Assembly: GCF_012295525.1 (NCBI RefSeq)
Contig: NZ_CP051167.1
Location: 620,001 to 684,000, forward strand
Reading direction: 5' to 3'
DNA length: 64,000 bases
Origin: Oxynema aestuarii AP17
GTDB lineage: Bacteria; Cyanobacteriota; Cyanobacteriia; Cyanobacteriales; Laspinemataceae
Shown piece after piece: positions 45,653 to 54,144 of the stretch; positions within the stretch are counted from its first letter, which is position 1; each line of letters begins with the position of its first letter. The notes beneath the pieces are model-generated. The model did no database searches. It had not been told where the DNA came from and was given only the letters and a program-made list of their open reading frames with translations. A program made the translations under genes and the position numbers.

Positions 45653-46309
45653 TCAACTGTCTAAGTAAGTTTGTAATTGCATTTGGAGTCGCTGACGCGC
45701 TCTGGCAATTCTCGACTTGACTGTTCCGAGGGAAACTCCGGTAATTTCGGCAATTTCTTCGTAAGCTAAGCCTTGGATTTCACGTAGGACGATCGTGGTG
45801 CGGAAAACTTCGGGTAAATCGGCGATCGCGTCGCGCAATTGGTCGTAAAACTCGCGGGTCGTTAAATCATCGTCCGGACCGGGTTCGTCCGCCGCAATTT
45901 CCCAATCCATTTCGCCGTCGTCGAGGGTGCGCGGCGCATCCAGAGAAAGCGGATCGCGGACCCGTTTGCGCTTGCGTAACTCGTCGTAAAATAAATTCGT
46001 CGCAATCCGGCTCAACCAACCTCGGAACTTGACCGGATCGTTCAATCGCTTGATATTGCGATAAACCCGAATCCAGACTTCTTGAGCGAGATCGGCCCGG
46101 TCTTGCCAGTCGGGAGCTAAGTGGTAGAGGATCTTTTCCACGTGGGACTGGTAACGGCGCAACAGCTCCGCAAAGGCGGCGCGATCGGGTCGTAACCCTT
46201 CTTGACAGCGCAAAACGAGATCGGAGTTTGAAAGTTTTTCCGGCTGTACCTGTGCTTGGCGACTGCGCGCCCCAACCGTCGGCCAAGAGAAAGAAGGAGA
46301 ATAACTCAT
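45653..46309 (-). CDS. sigG: ECF-like RNA polymerase sigma factor (SigG type)
   Basis: Sigma factor of 218 residues. Region 2 is at about 40-110 (FAELLRRYQSHVEKILYHLA, DRADLAQEVWIRVYRNI, FRGWLSRIATNLFYDELRK) and region 4 at about 155-212 (LPEVFRTTIVLREIQGLAYE, EIAEITGVSLGTVKSRIARA), without region 3, the mark of group 4 factors. The cyanobacterial SigG class responds to envelope and other stress and is held by a membrane anti-sigma encoded next to it, as here. I start it at ATG 46309; the open frame continues to 46486, overlapping the moaE stop, but without conserved sequence. Confidence 0.85.
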   Translation of the reverse strand: MSYSPSFSWPTVGARSRQAQVQPEKLSNSDLVLRCQEGLRPDRAAFAELLRRYQSHVEKILYHLAPDWQDRADLAQEVWIRVYRNIKRLNDPVKFRGWLSRIATNLFYDELRKRKRVRDPLSLDAPRTLDDGEMDWEIAADEPGPDDDLTTREFYDQLRDAIADLPEVFRTTIVLREIQGLAYEEIAEITGVSLGTVKSRIARARQRLQMQLQTYLDS

Positions 46310-46482
46310 GGGGTGGAATTGCCTCAAAAACATTCCATGTGGGTTCAAGACACTATAACAATGCCAAATGTTCCCGTCCGCACGATCGCGGTTAGTGACA
46401 CTTGATTGAATGGCACGGAAAATAGTGCTATTACTGAGCTTTCCCTTTTCACCCCCCGAAATAACCCCAGAATATTCTTTCC

Positions 46483-46980
46483 TCAAGGATTTTCAGCTTC
46501 GCAAGCTCCAATACTCACCCACGAACTCGACCCGTCGGCCCAGTGTTCCTTTTTCCAAATTGGCGCATTGTGTTTGAGGGTATCGATCGCATACTGGCAC
46601 GCCGCGAACGCTTCCGACCGATGGGGACACCCCACGGCGACTAACACGCTAATTTCACCGACGGACAGGCGACCGATCCGATGGTGAATCGCCATCCGAG
46701 TGACCTCGGGCCACGATTGGCGAATTTTGGCGGCAATTTGTCGGAAAATGGCGATCGCCATCGGTTCGTAAGCTTGGTACTCCAAAGCGACGACGGCTTT
46801 ACCATCGGTTTTGTTGCGTACCATCCCACTCATCACCACGATCGCCCCATTTGCGCCATCATCGACTAACTGATAAATCTCTTCCAGGGATAACGGCGCC
46901 AAGGCAATCGCAAAATTATCGTTGGTCTGGTGGGGATCTTTTTCGTCAGGAATTGGACTCAATAGAGACGGATCGAGCAT
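46483..46980 (-). CDS. moaE: Molybdopterin synthase catalytic subunit
   Basis: MoaE of 165 residues, the large subunit that transfers sulphur from MoaD thiocarboxylate to precursor Z to make molybdopterin in the cytoplasm. Family segments are GAIVVMSGMVRNKTDGKAVV, LEYQAYEPMA, IHHRIGRLSVGEISVLVAVG, CPHRSEAFAACQYAIDTLK and PIWKKEHWADGSSSW, with the catalytic lysines in DTLKHNAPIWKKE. moaD is not adjacent. The N-terminal 30 residues are a nonconserved extension. The gene stands alone between the Wzt gene and sigG on the minus strand. Confidence 0.95.
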   Translation of the reverse strand: MLDPSLLSPIPDEKDPHQTNDNFAIALAPLSLEEIYQLVDDGANGAIVVMSGMVRNKTDGKAVVALEYQAYEPMAIAIFRQIAAKIRQSWPEVTRMAIHHRIGRLSVGEISVLVAVGCPHRSEAFAACQYAIDTLKHNAPIWKKEHWADGSSSWVSIGACEAENP

Positions 46981-47040
46981 GGTAAAAACTAGATTGACAG
47001 CGAATGATTCAAGCTCTCTATTCGATCTTAATTGTCAATC

Positions 47041-48483
47041 TTAATAATTCTCCGTTTCAATTAACTCCCCTTGTTTTTCAACTCCGATCGCCGTTTTCTC
47101 CACCGTCAAACTCGGCTTTACCACAAAATCCACCGTTCCCGTTCCCATCAGATTTTCTTCAGGTAAAACGCGGAACATCGCCACGTCGATGCAGCGATCT
47201 AAATAAGTAAAACTACCGTCAACAACTCCGGAAACTCCGGCATTGAGGAAATAAACCCCAGGATTGAGCAAACATTTAAAGCGGAATTTGACGACTAATT
47301 TCGTTCCTGCTTCGACGATATTCGTATCTGCATAATCGGAGAACGCATAAGACGCACCGCCGATTTCCATACCGCTAATCGTTTTTACTAACATGCCAAA
47401 GCGAACCCGATAAGCGGTTTGGGAGAACTCGACGGTGTAGGTGTAAACGTATTCGTGACGACCGACTAAGTTATTGACTTGTTGGTCGCGCAAGGTAATG
47501 ATTTTGGGGTCGATAATTTTAGCGCCGCGAGATTCGTAGGCGATCGTTTCTGCGGGTTTCATCTCCGGGTCGTAAAAAGCCCGCGCCCCTTGCTGAAAGA
47601 TCGCCGAGTTGGCCACTTCGCCATGACTGCCGTTGCCCAAATGTCCGTTAATTTCAGTGGCAAAATCGGGGATTTTGGGGATGAGGCGATCGCGCGTTTT
47701 TCCTCGATCGAATGCTCGAATTTCTCGGCGAATCTCTTCAGTTTTTTCCGCCGGAGCGTAGATTAATTTGTGATATTTGTCAATCACTGTTTTCGGAGTA
47801 TGCGTTAACAGTAACTCCCCGTCGTACATCAAAATTGCCGAGTCGCATAATTCGATGACCGTTCCCGCCGCATGGGAAACAAATAAAATTGTCCCCCCCC
47901 GTTCTTGGATGGTTTCCAAGCGAGCAAAACACTTGCGCTGGAAGGCTTCGTCGCCGACGGACAGGGCTTCGTCTACGACCAAGATATCGGGATCGACACT
48001 GGTGGCGACAGCAAACGCCAAACGCACGAACATTCCACTCGAATAGGTTTTTACGGGTTGGTCGAGAAAGTCGCCGATATCGGCAAAACCAACAATATCG
48101 TCAAATCGTTCTTCGATTTCCGCTTGGGTTAAGCCCAACAGTTGACCGTTGAAAAAGACGTTTTGACGTCCGGTAAATTCGGGATTGAAGCCGCTTCCGA
48201 GTTCGAGTAAGGCGGAAATTCGACCTCGCACGTGCACGTCGCCGGAGGTGGGGGCGAGGGTGCCGACAATAATCTGTAAAAGGGTACTTTTTCCGGAGCC
48301 GTTACGTCCGACAATGCCGAGGGTTTTACCTTTGGGGATTTCCAGATTAATATTCTGTAATGCCCAAAATTCATCGGCTCTGGCTTTACCGGGAAAGAGG
48401 ATTTCTTTGAGTCGATCTACGGGATGTCGGTACCGTTTGAAGCATTTGGAAACATCAGTCAGAGAAATTGCGATTTCATCCAT
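47041..48483 (-). CDS. wzt: Polysaccharide ABC exporter ATPase with Wzt-type C-domain
   Basis: ATPase of 480 residues. Residues 1-250 are the nucleotide-binding domain: Walker A GRNGSGKSTLLQ, a signature in YSSGMFVRLAFAVATS, Walker B DILVVDEALSVGDEAF and H-loop FVSHAAG. Residues about 290-470 are a beta-sandwich of the Wzt C-terminal type that recognises the glycan end cap (FSQTAYRVRFGMLVKTISG, GVYFLNAGVSGVVDG). Together with the permease upstream it should export an O-antigen-like or capsular polysaccharide to the periplasm. Glycosyltransferases are not in the neighbourhood. The C-domain implies a chain terminated by a specific modified sugar. Confidence 0.87.
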   Translation of the reverse strand: MDEIAISLTDVSKCFKRYRHPVDRLKEILFPGKARADEFWALQNINLEIPKGKTLGIVGRNGSGKSTLLQIIVGTLAPTSGDVHVRGRISALLELGSGFNPEFTGRQNVFFNGQLLGLTQAEIEERFDDIVGFADIGDFLDQPVKTYSSGMFVRLAFAVATSVDPDILVVDEALSVGDEAFQRKCFARLETIQERGGTILFVSHAAGTVIELCDSAILMYDGELLLTHTPKTVIDKYHKLIYAPAEKTEEIRREIRAFDRGKTRDRLIPKIPDFATEINGHLGNGSHGEVANSAIFQQGARAFYDPEMKPAETIAYESRGAKIIDPKIITLRDQQVNNLVGRHEYVYTYTVEFSQTAYRVRFGMLVKTISGMEIGGASYAFSDYADTNIVEAGTKLVVKFRFKCLLNPGVYFLNAGVSGVVDGSFTYLDRCIDVAMFRVLPEENLMGTGTVDFVVKPSLTVEKTAIGVEKQGELIETENY

Positions 48484-48540
48484 TGGAATACTTTCGTAAC
48501 GAGGGCCGTTGTTGCGCGGTGAGGAGTGAATGTTGGGATT

Positions 48541-48575
48541 GTAGATTGTAGATTTTAGATTTTAGATTTTAGATT
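48541..48575. repeat. Heptanucleotide tandem repeat (TTAGATT)5
   Basis: Five exact 7 bp units, two GTAGATT and three TTAGATT, between the wzt and wzm genes. It is the reverse-strand form of the AATCTAA repeat found elsewhere in the window. Confidence 0.8.
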
Positions 48576-48707
48576 GCGCTTGGGAAGGGGAGGTTGAGCG
48601 TTGAAATTGTGTTAGGTTTGGGGTCGATCTAAAATCGTTGAATCTGGAAAATCTAGGTGGGGAATGGGAAGGGAGCGAAGGAGGAAATGAGAAGAGATCC
48701 CAGGCAA

Positions 48708-49565
48708 TCACAGAACGTCGGCAAAGGCATGTCTGAGTTTTTTATAAGACCAAAAACCAACGGCAAACACGGCTAGGGCGATCGCGAAAGCAACGCCCCA
48801 TTCTCCCCAATGCTGGATTTCGCCGACGAGAATCGCATCTCGGTAAATTTCGGCGATCGCCGCTAATGGATTTAACCAGAACACCCACCCCCGCCACTGT
48901 TCGGGAATCACATTAGCGGGATAGCAAATCGGGGTCAAGTAAAACCATAAGTTGAGAATGACGGTTAGGGTTTGGGGAATGTCGCGCAAAAACACGGTAA
49001 ATCCGGCGACTAAGTACCCCAATCCCGCCGTCAGCAGCAATTGGGTCACCCACACCAACGGCAGCAAACACAAGGTCGCATGGAGGGTATCGGAGGAAAT
49101 CGCCAAGAGGGCAATCAGTGCCATCAACCCGAAAGAACTCTCGACAAAGGCGGATAGGACTGGCACTAAAGGCAATAAGGCGAGAGGAAAGACGACCTTT
49201 TTTACGAGGTTGGCTTGGGCTACGACGCTGTTCGCGGCTTGGATCGTGCCACTGGTAAAGGCAATCCAGGGGACTAATCCGGCGAACAGCCACAAGCCAA
49301 AGGTCAAGCTGTTTTCAGGTAATCCTTGTTCCGGTAGCTTGACTTTGAGAATGATTGAAAAGACATAGGTGTAAATCAGCAGTTGCGAGAGTTGGTTGAG
49401 TAAGGGCCACAAGTTCCCCAGAACCGAGCCTTTGTAACGCGCTTCTAGGTCTCGGCGAACTAAACTCGACAAGAGGTTGAGCTTGAATCCCCACTCTCGC
49501 TCGAATGCAGGCAGATTATGGACTTTACCTGCCTTGCGAAAGGCTCCTTTGATGGATCTGACCAA
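48708..49565 (-). CDS. wzm: Polysaccharide ABC exporter permease
   Basis: ABC-2 type permease of 285 residues with six membrane helices. It begins with an amphipathic segment (NLLSSLVRRDLEARYKGSVL, GNLWPLLNQLSQLLIYTYVF), typical of Wzm/KpsM/TagG exporters, and contains FYLTPICYPANVIPEQWRGW and WLNPLAAIAEIYRDAILVG near the end. It partners the Wzt-type ATPase encoded 224 bp downstream on the same strand. The spacer between them holds a tandem repeat, so they may still form one transcript. Confidence 0.87.
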   Translation of the reverse strand: MVRSIKGAFRKAGKVHNLPAFEREWGFKLNLLSSLVRRDLEARYKGSVLGNLWPLLNQLSQLLIYTYVFSIILKVKLPEQGLPENSLTFGLWLFAGLVPWIAFTSGTIQAANSVVAQANLVKKVVFPLALLPLVPVLSAFVESSFGLMALIALLAISSDTLHATLCLLPLVWVTQLLLTAGLGYLVAGFTVFLRDIPQTLTVILNLWFYLTPICYPANVIPEQWRGWVFWLNPLAAIAEIYRDAILVGEIQHWGEWGVAFAIALAVFAVGFWSYKKLRHAFADVL

Positions 49566-49759
49566 TGTTCACTTCCTCACCCACTTAATCAAAAACTGGC
49601 GTCGTTGTCGGCCTTTGCTGGAGAACTCAAAAGGGAACGAGCCATGTTTTGGACGACGCGATCGCCGCGTTCTTTTCTCTAAACTAAACGAGATTTCTCC
49701 GGTGACCGCACTCTAGAGTGTAAATTTTTACTTACATTTTTTCAATATTCGTAAAAATT

Positions 49760-50299
49760 TTAAGGAGCGGCGATCGCCCCTTCTAAGGCGGTCACGATCG
49801 CCTGACGCTGTTCGTCGTCGTAACCCCACTTCTCTAGAAAAGATCGGTAAATCCCTTCTCCTGTCCGGGCGCTTTCGAGCATTTGACGGCAGTTTTCCCG
49901 TAAAACCGAACTGTTTAAACAACGGATCAAGCGGGCGCTGCGATCGCGCACTTTGGCGGAATCTACCGCCATCTCGGGGTGATTTTGCCGTTGGTGGGTC
50001 AAGACCATCGCCGCCGACATCGAAATATTTTTCGCCAACAGTTCGCCGACAATTTCCTCGGAGGAGGACAAGGCCCGACAGATTTCTGGGGAGGGGCGAT
50101 CGCTCTGGGGTCTAGAATCGGTTAAATAGGCCACAAAAAAGCCTCGCGCCCCATCTCGGCTTGCTACTAAGTCTCGCACGCGGGTTTCAATCTCGGACTG
50201 GTCGATGTTGCCCGTTGCGATCGCCTCCATCAATTGCTCGGTCACGGCGATCGCTTCGGCAAAACTAACATTTTCCGGCACAGTTAAAGGGGAATTCAT
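49760..50299 (-). CDS. Conserved-looking hypothetical protein
   Basis: Soluble, helical protein of 179 residues that I do not recognise. Visible segments are FAEAIAVTEQLMEAIATGNI, IETRVRDLVASRDGARGFFV, AKNISMSAAMVLTHQRQNH and RLIRCLNSSVLRENCRQMLE. It has no signal peptide, metal motif or membrane helix. In my recollection similar proteins occur widely in cyanobacteria without assigned function. It is divergent from ruvB, with which it shares a 139 bp upstream region carrying a heptanucleotide repeat. Confidence 0.65.
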   Translation of the reverse strand: MNSPLTVPENVSFAEAIAVTEQLMEAIATGNIDQSEIETRVRDLVASRDGARGFFVAYLTDSRPQSDRPSPEICRALSSSEEIVGELLAKNISMSAAMVLTHQRQNHPEMAVDSAKVRDRSARLIRCLNSSVLRENCRQMLESARTGEGIYRSFLEKWGYDDEQRQAIVTALEGAIAAP

Positions 50300-50402
50300 G
50301 GGATTAGGGTTGGGAATGGGTGAGCAAATAGGGAGTGGGGAATCGGGGAAGTCCCAAGACCTGTACTGTACTCATGTTGCCCGGTTCCTCCACGAGATCC
50401 TC

Positions 50403-50430
50403 AATCTACAATCTAAAATCTAAAATCTAA
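50403..50430. repeat. Heptanucleotide tandem repeat (AATCTAA)4
   Basis: Four 7 bp units (one AATCTAC, three AATCTAA) ending 8 bp before the ruvB start, so it is very probably within the ruvB leader. Confidence 0.8.
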
Positions 50431-50438
50431 AATTCCCA

Positions 50439-51551
50439 ATGGCAATTATTTCATCGAACCAACAGCCAAGCGAACCGAAAAAGCAAATCAAGGCCCGTGA
50501 ATCTCCCCAGTTATACGAAACAACCGAAGCCTCCTTGCTGGAAGCCGAAGCACAAGCAGACGAGCAAAATAATAACCAGCAAGAAGAAACGATCCGCCCC
50601 CAACACTTGAGCGATTATATCGGTCAAAAAGACCTTAAAGAAGTTTTAGATATCGCCATTCAAGCGGCTAAATCGCGACAAGAAGCCCTGGATCATCTCT
50701 TACTTTACGGCCCTCCCGGGTTGGGGAAAACTACCATGGCCTTAATTTTGGCCTCGGAGATGGGCGTCGGTTGTAAAATTACCACCGCACCTGCTTTAGA
50801 ACGTCCTCGGGATATTGTCGGCTTGCTGGTCAATCTCAAACCTCACGATATTTTATTTATCGATGAAATTCACCGCCTGACGCGAATGACTGAGGAAATT
50901 CTCTATCCGGCCATGGAGGATTTTCGGCTCGATATTACCATTGGCAAAGGGACCAGTGCCCGAACTCGTAGCATTCCTTTGCAGCCGTTTACGTTGGTGG
51001 GGGCGACGACTCGGGTGGGGGCGCTGACTTCGCCGTTGCGCGATCGCTTCGGCTTGATTCAACGCTTGCGATTCTACGAACCCGACGAATTGGCGGAAAT
51101 TGTGACGCGAACGGCACAAATTTTGCAAACTACGGTGACGCCAGAAGGCAGTGAAGAAATCGCCCGTCGTTCTCGTGGAACACCTCGGATTGCGAACCGT
51201 TTGCTCAAGCGAGTGCGCGATTATGCTGAGGTCAAGCAATTTGGCGAAATTACTGCCGAAGTGGCCGAAGAAGCGTTAGAACTCTTTAATGTGGATCCGT
51301 GCGGTTTGGATTGGACCGATCGCCGTTTGCTGACGGTGGCGATCGAGCATTTTAGAGGCGGTCCGGTCGGTTTGGAAACCTTGGCGGCGGCGACGGGTGA
51401 GGACGCCCAAACCATTGAGGAGGTTTACGAACCGTATTTACTGCAAATTGGCTATTGGAATCGCACCCCACGGGGCCGCGTCGCTACGGCTGCGGCTTGG
51501 GAACATTTAGGATATACGCCACCGGACGAGCAGTTGAGTTTGAGATTTTAG
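50439..51551 (+). CDS. ruvB: Holliday junction branch-migration helicase RuvB
   Basis: AAA+ motor of 370 residues that with RuvA drives branch migration at Holliday junctions. Residues 1-55 are a polar extension common in cyanobacterial RuvB. Next comes [18 protein letters not shown], Walker [13 protein letters not shown], Walker [13 protein letters not shown], sensor [20 protein letters not shown] with the arginine finger, and sensor [17 protein letters not shown]. The C-terminal winged helix ([32 protein letters not shown]) is complete. Length beyond the extension is normal. Confidence 0.97.
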   Translation: MAIISSNQQPSEPKKQIKARESPQLYETTEASLLEAEAQADEQNNNQQEETIRPQHLSDYIGQKDLKEVLDIAIQAAKSRQEALDHLLLYGPPGLGKTTMALILASEMGVGCKITTAPALERPRDIVGLLVNLKPHDILFIDEIHRLTRMTEEILYPAMEDFRLDITIGKGTSARTRSIPLQPFTLVGATTRVGALTSPLRDRFGLIQRLRFYEPDELAEIVTRTAQILQTTVTPEGSEEIARRSRGTPRIANRLLKRVRDYAEVKQFGEITAEVAEEALELFNVDPCGLDWTDRRLLTVAIEHFRGGPVGLETLAAATGEDAQTIEEVYEPYLLQIGYWNRTPRGRVATAAAWEHLGYTPPDEQLSLRF

Positions 51552-51563
51552 AATTTTAGATTT
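51544..51563. repeat. Short heptanucleotide repeat after ruvB
   Basis: Two interrupted TTTTAGA units overlapping the ruvB stop region; a minimal copy of the repeat seen upstream of ruvB. Confidence 0.5.
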
Positions 51564-51663
51564 CACTACACTACGGGAGGATTTTTATTCTCCTTTCCTC
51601 TTGTGACTCGTACTTTTTGGCTTTTGCCCCTAGTATAAAAATTCAGCCATTCAACAGATTTTT

Positions 51664-52482
51664 ATGATTCGCGCTATTGTCTCGTTATCGATCTTGGGAT
51701 TAACCATTATCCTGTTGTCGTTCGGTGGTGCTTTGCCAGTGGCGGCGGGGACTGGGGATCTGCTCGATGCAGAACAGTTGACCCAGTTACAAGAAATAGA
51801 AAATAAAGCTTTTTCAGCGACAAATCGGGGTAATTTTGAGGCGGCGGAGGACTATTGGACTCAAATGCTCGAAATCATGCCGGAAAATCCCGCATTGTGG
51901 AGCAATCGGGGGAATTCGCGGGTGAGTCAGAATGAGTTGGAAGGGGCGATCGCCGATTTTGACCGGGCGATCGAATTGATGCCGGAAGCGCCGGATCCTT
52001 ATCTCAATCGCGGGACGGCTTTGGAGGGCTTGCAACGTTATGAGGAGGCGATCGCCGATTATAACCGCGTTCTGGAACTCGAACCGAACGATCCGGCGGC
52101 TTATAACAATCGCGGTAACGCCAAAGCGGGCTTAGGACAATGGGAGGAGGCGATCGCCGATTTCCAAAAAGCCACGGAACTCGCCCCCCAATATGCGTTC
52201 GCCCAAGCTAACTACACTCTCGCCCTCTACCAAACTGGGCAGCAAGAAACTGCTATCCGTTCGATGCGCGCCCTGGTTCGCAAATATCCCAAATTTGCCG
52301 ACATGCGCGCGGCCCTCGCTGCAGCCCTCTGGGAAACGGGAAAACGCGGGGAGGCGGAAAGTCATTGGGTCGCGGTCACGGGTTTGGATTCGCGCTACAA
52401 GGATTTGGAATGGGTCGCTAATGTTCGGCGTTGGCCCCCGTCAATGGTGGCGGCGTTGCAGAAGTTTATCAAGTTGCAGTAG
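51664..52482 (+). CDS. Secreted TPR-repeat protein
   Basis: Protein of 272 residues with an N-terminal signal peptide or anchor (LSILGLTIILLSFGGALPVA). About four tetratricopeptide repeats follow at residues 50-190, for example ALWSNRGNSRVSQNELEGAI, PYLNRGTALEGLQRYEEAIA and AYNNRGNAKAGLGQWEEAIA. The C-terminal part has RALVRKYPKFADMRAALAAA and ends VAALQKFIKLQ. TPR proteins of this type are common in cyanobacterial thylakoid lumen or periplasm and act as assembly scaffolds. The partner is unknown. Confidence 0.85.
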   Translation: MIRAIVSLSILGLTIILLSFGGALPVAAGTGDLLDAEQLTQLQEIENKAFSATNRGNFEAAEDYWTQMLEIMPENPALWSNRGNSRVSQNELEGAIADFDRAIELMPEAPDPYLNRGTALEGLQRYEEAIADYNRVLELEPNDPAAYNNRGNAKAGLGQWEEAIADFQKATELAPQYAFAQANYTLALYQTGQQETAIRSMRALVRKYPKFADMRAALAAALWETGKRGEAESHWVAVTGLDSRYKDLEWVANVRRWPPSMVAALQKFIKLQ

Positions 52483-52594
52483 GGGAAAAGTAAAAGTCAG
52501 TAAGGAATAGGTCATAAGCTGTTAGACATTTAAACTGCATGAGTCAAACCCGTGAAGTTCCTATGAGACTGTTTATAAAAAAATATCAAAAAAT

Positions 52595-52623
52595 CTTGTA
52601 GGGGTTTGGTCACCAAACCCCTA
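52595..52623. repeat. 29 bp palindromic element
   Basis: Arms TGTAGGGGTTTGGT and ACCAAACCCCTACA around one C. Same GTAG...CTAC-ended group as the other short palindromes. It lies between the convergent TPR and HAD genes and may help terminate both. Confidence 0.75.
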
Positions 52624-52705
52624 CAGGACACTATGCATTCTAAAAGATAAACAGCTTAGTAGAAATCTTCCTACGGTACACTCATCTTGCCTGCTTACCC
52701 CAGCC

Positions 52706-53500
52706 TCAATCTACAATCTCTCCAATCACCTCTGGGGTCAGTTGTTCCACATTATCTAAAACGATCGCCGCCCCGGCATTTTTCAAATTCTCGCTATAGG
52801 CGGCTTGTCGTTCCAGGTTGTGGTGGACGTGGGGCGGTAACACGCCGACGCCTACCCAAGTTCGTTGCGGTCGTTCCTGTTGCGCTTTCCCGACGGTGTA
52901 GAGGTCGGCGACGGTATCGCCGACGTAAATGACTGGAGCATTGTTATGACAATTGTGGCGTTCTTCGATCCGGGCGATCGCGTCGAATAGACCTGTCGGA
53001 TCCGGTTTGCTGGGGGCGTCTTCCATTGCCACTACGACGGGCTGTTTTAATTTAAGGGCGCCTTCTAAAATGTAAGCGGCTTCGGCGCGCATGGCTCCAC
53101 TAAAAAAGCCCCAGCTCATCCCGGCGTCGGTGAGGCGATCGAAATAACCGTTGCTGACGAGTAATGGCTCTTGACAAATGTAGCCATTCATGGTATTGGG
53201 ATCGGTACCACGATAGCGAGATTGGAAGAAAGCGACGAGGGCATCGTAATCGAGGGGGCGATCGCCTCGGGCTTGTCCGCATTGCTCGAAATAGCGGTAG
53301 ACTAACTCTTGGGAGGCGTGCCAATCGTTATTCCAGCATCCCTCGGACTTGAGGCGATCGATATCGTCTTGAGAAGGGCGATAGGCGCCCTCGGTAAACG
53401 CTTCGACCGTATCGGCGATCGCCCGTCGGTAGGAACCACTAACATCGCGGATCACCCCATCAATATCAAAAATCACGATCGCCGAGATCTTGGCTCCCAT
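52706..53500 (-). CDS. HAD-superfamily hydrolase (TIGR01548-like)
   Basis: Phosphatase-like protein of 264 residues. HAD motif I is FDIDGVIRDVSGSYRRA near residues 10-26, with the nucleophilic aspartate in DID. Motif II lies in WGFFSGAMRAEAAY, motif III lysine in DAPSKPDPTG and motif IV in VIYVGDTVADLYT. The long insertion EGCWNNDWHASQELVYRYFE is the pattern of the cyanobacterial and plant TIGR01548 group, some of which are near histidine-biosynthesis-like enzymes. The substrate is unknown. It is convergent with the TPR gene. Confidence 0.85.
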   Translation of the reverse strand: MGAKISAIVIFDIDGVIRDVSGSYRRAIADTVEAFTEGAYRPSQDDIDRLKSEGCWNNDWHASQELVYRYFEQCGQARGDRPLDYDALVAFFQSRYRGTDPNTMNGYICQEPLLVSNGYFDRLTDAGMSWGFFSGAMRAEAAYILEGALKLKQPVVVAMEDAPSKPDPTGLFDAIARIEERHNCHNNAPVIYVGDTVADLYTVGKAQQERPQRTWVGVGVLPPHVHHNLERQAAYSENLKNAGAAIVLDNVEQLTPEVIGEIVD

Positions 53501-53681
53501 AATGCTTGCTTTCCCTCCTCAACCCTCAGAAAACTTGTGAATTCAGACAACCGATCGACTCTCCCTATTTTAGGGGTGCGATCGATTTTCTAACTTTTTT
53601 TTGGAAAAATTGACCCATCCGTTCGGAGAGTAGGGTACGATAGGAGATCGTACAGATCGTTAGAAACGTAGCAACCCATTT

Positions 53682-53687
53682 GGGAGG
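53682..53687 (+). promoter_or_regulatory. Ribosome binding site for a TTG start
   Basis: GGGAGG five bases before TTG 53693. No ATG is available near the conserved N-terminus of PSRP-3, so the strong site supports initiation at TTG. Confidence 0.65.
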
Positions 53688-53692
53688 TTGGA

Positions 53693-53992
53693 TTGGCGCA
53701 GTTTATCCTCAAAGTTCTCTGGTTAGAGGACAACGTAGCACTCGCGGTGGATCAAGTGGTCGGCAAAGGGACTAGCCCTTTGACTTCATACTTCTTCTGG
53801 CCTCGGAACAATGCCTGGGAGCAACTGAAGAATGAGTTGGAATCTAAGCACTGGATTTCCGAGCACGATCTGGTTGCCTTGCTCAACAAAGCAACCGAAG
53901 TTATCAACTACTGGCAAGAAGAAGGCAAAAATCGACCGATGTCGGAAGCTCAAGATAAATTCCCAGAAGTCGCCTTCACCGGGAGTAGCTGA
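53693..53992 (+). CDS. ycf65: Ribosomal protein PSRP-3 (Ycf65)
   Basis: Small ribosomal-subunit protein of 99 residues found only in cyanobacteria and plastids (also called cS23). The sequence [60 protein letters not shown] and [13 protein letters not shown] follows the family closely over its whole length. It starts at TTG with a strong ribosome binding site. A clear terminator follows at 54015-54057, so the gene is monocistronic. Confidence 0.93.
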   Translation: MAQFILKVLWLEDNVALAVDQVVGKGTSPLTSYFFWPRNNAWEQLKNELESKHWISEHDLVALLNKATEVINYWQEEGKNRPMSEAQDKFPEVAFTGSS

Positions 53993-54014
53993 ATCCGGGT
54001 ATTTCCGAATTGAA

Positions 54015-54057
54015 AGTGGCGGATATTCCCCAAGCGGAGTATCCGCCGCTCGTTTTT
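54015..54057 (+). terminator. Rho-independent terminator of PSRP-3 gene
   Basis: An 11 bp stem (AGTGGCGGATA with TATCCGCCGCT, one G-U pair) and a 14 base loop, followed after CG by five T. Confidence 0.8.
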
Positions 54058-54144
54058 CTCCCGAGGAGGCGAGGGAGGTTGCGATCGCCCGAAACAGGAG
54101 TCACGATAGAAGTTGAGTAGATCGACTCAACAGGAATAACTCTG

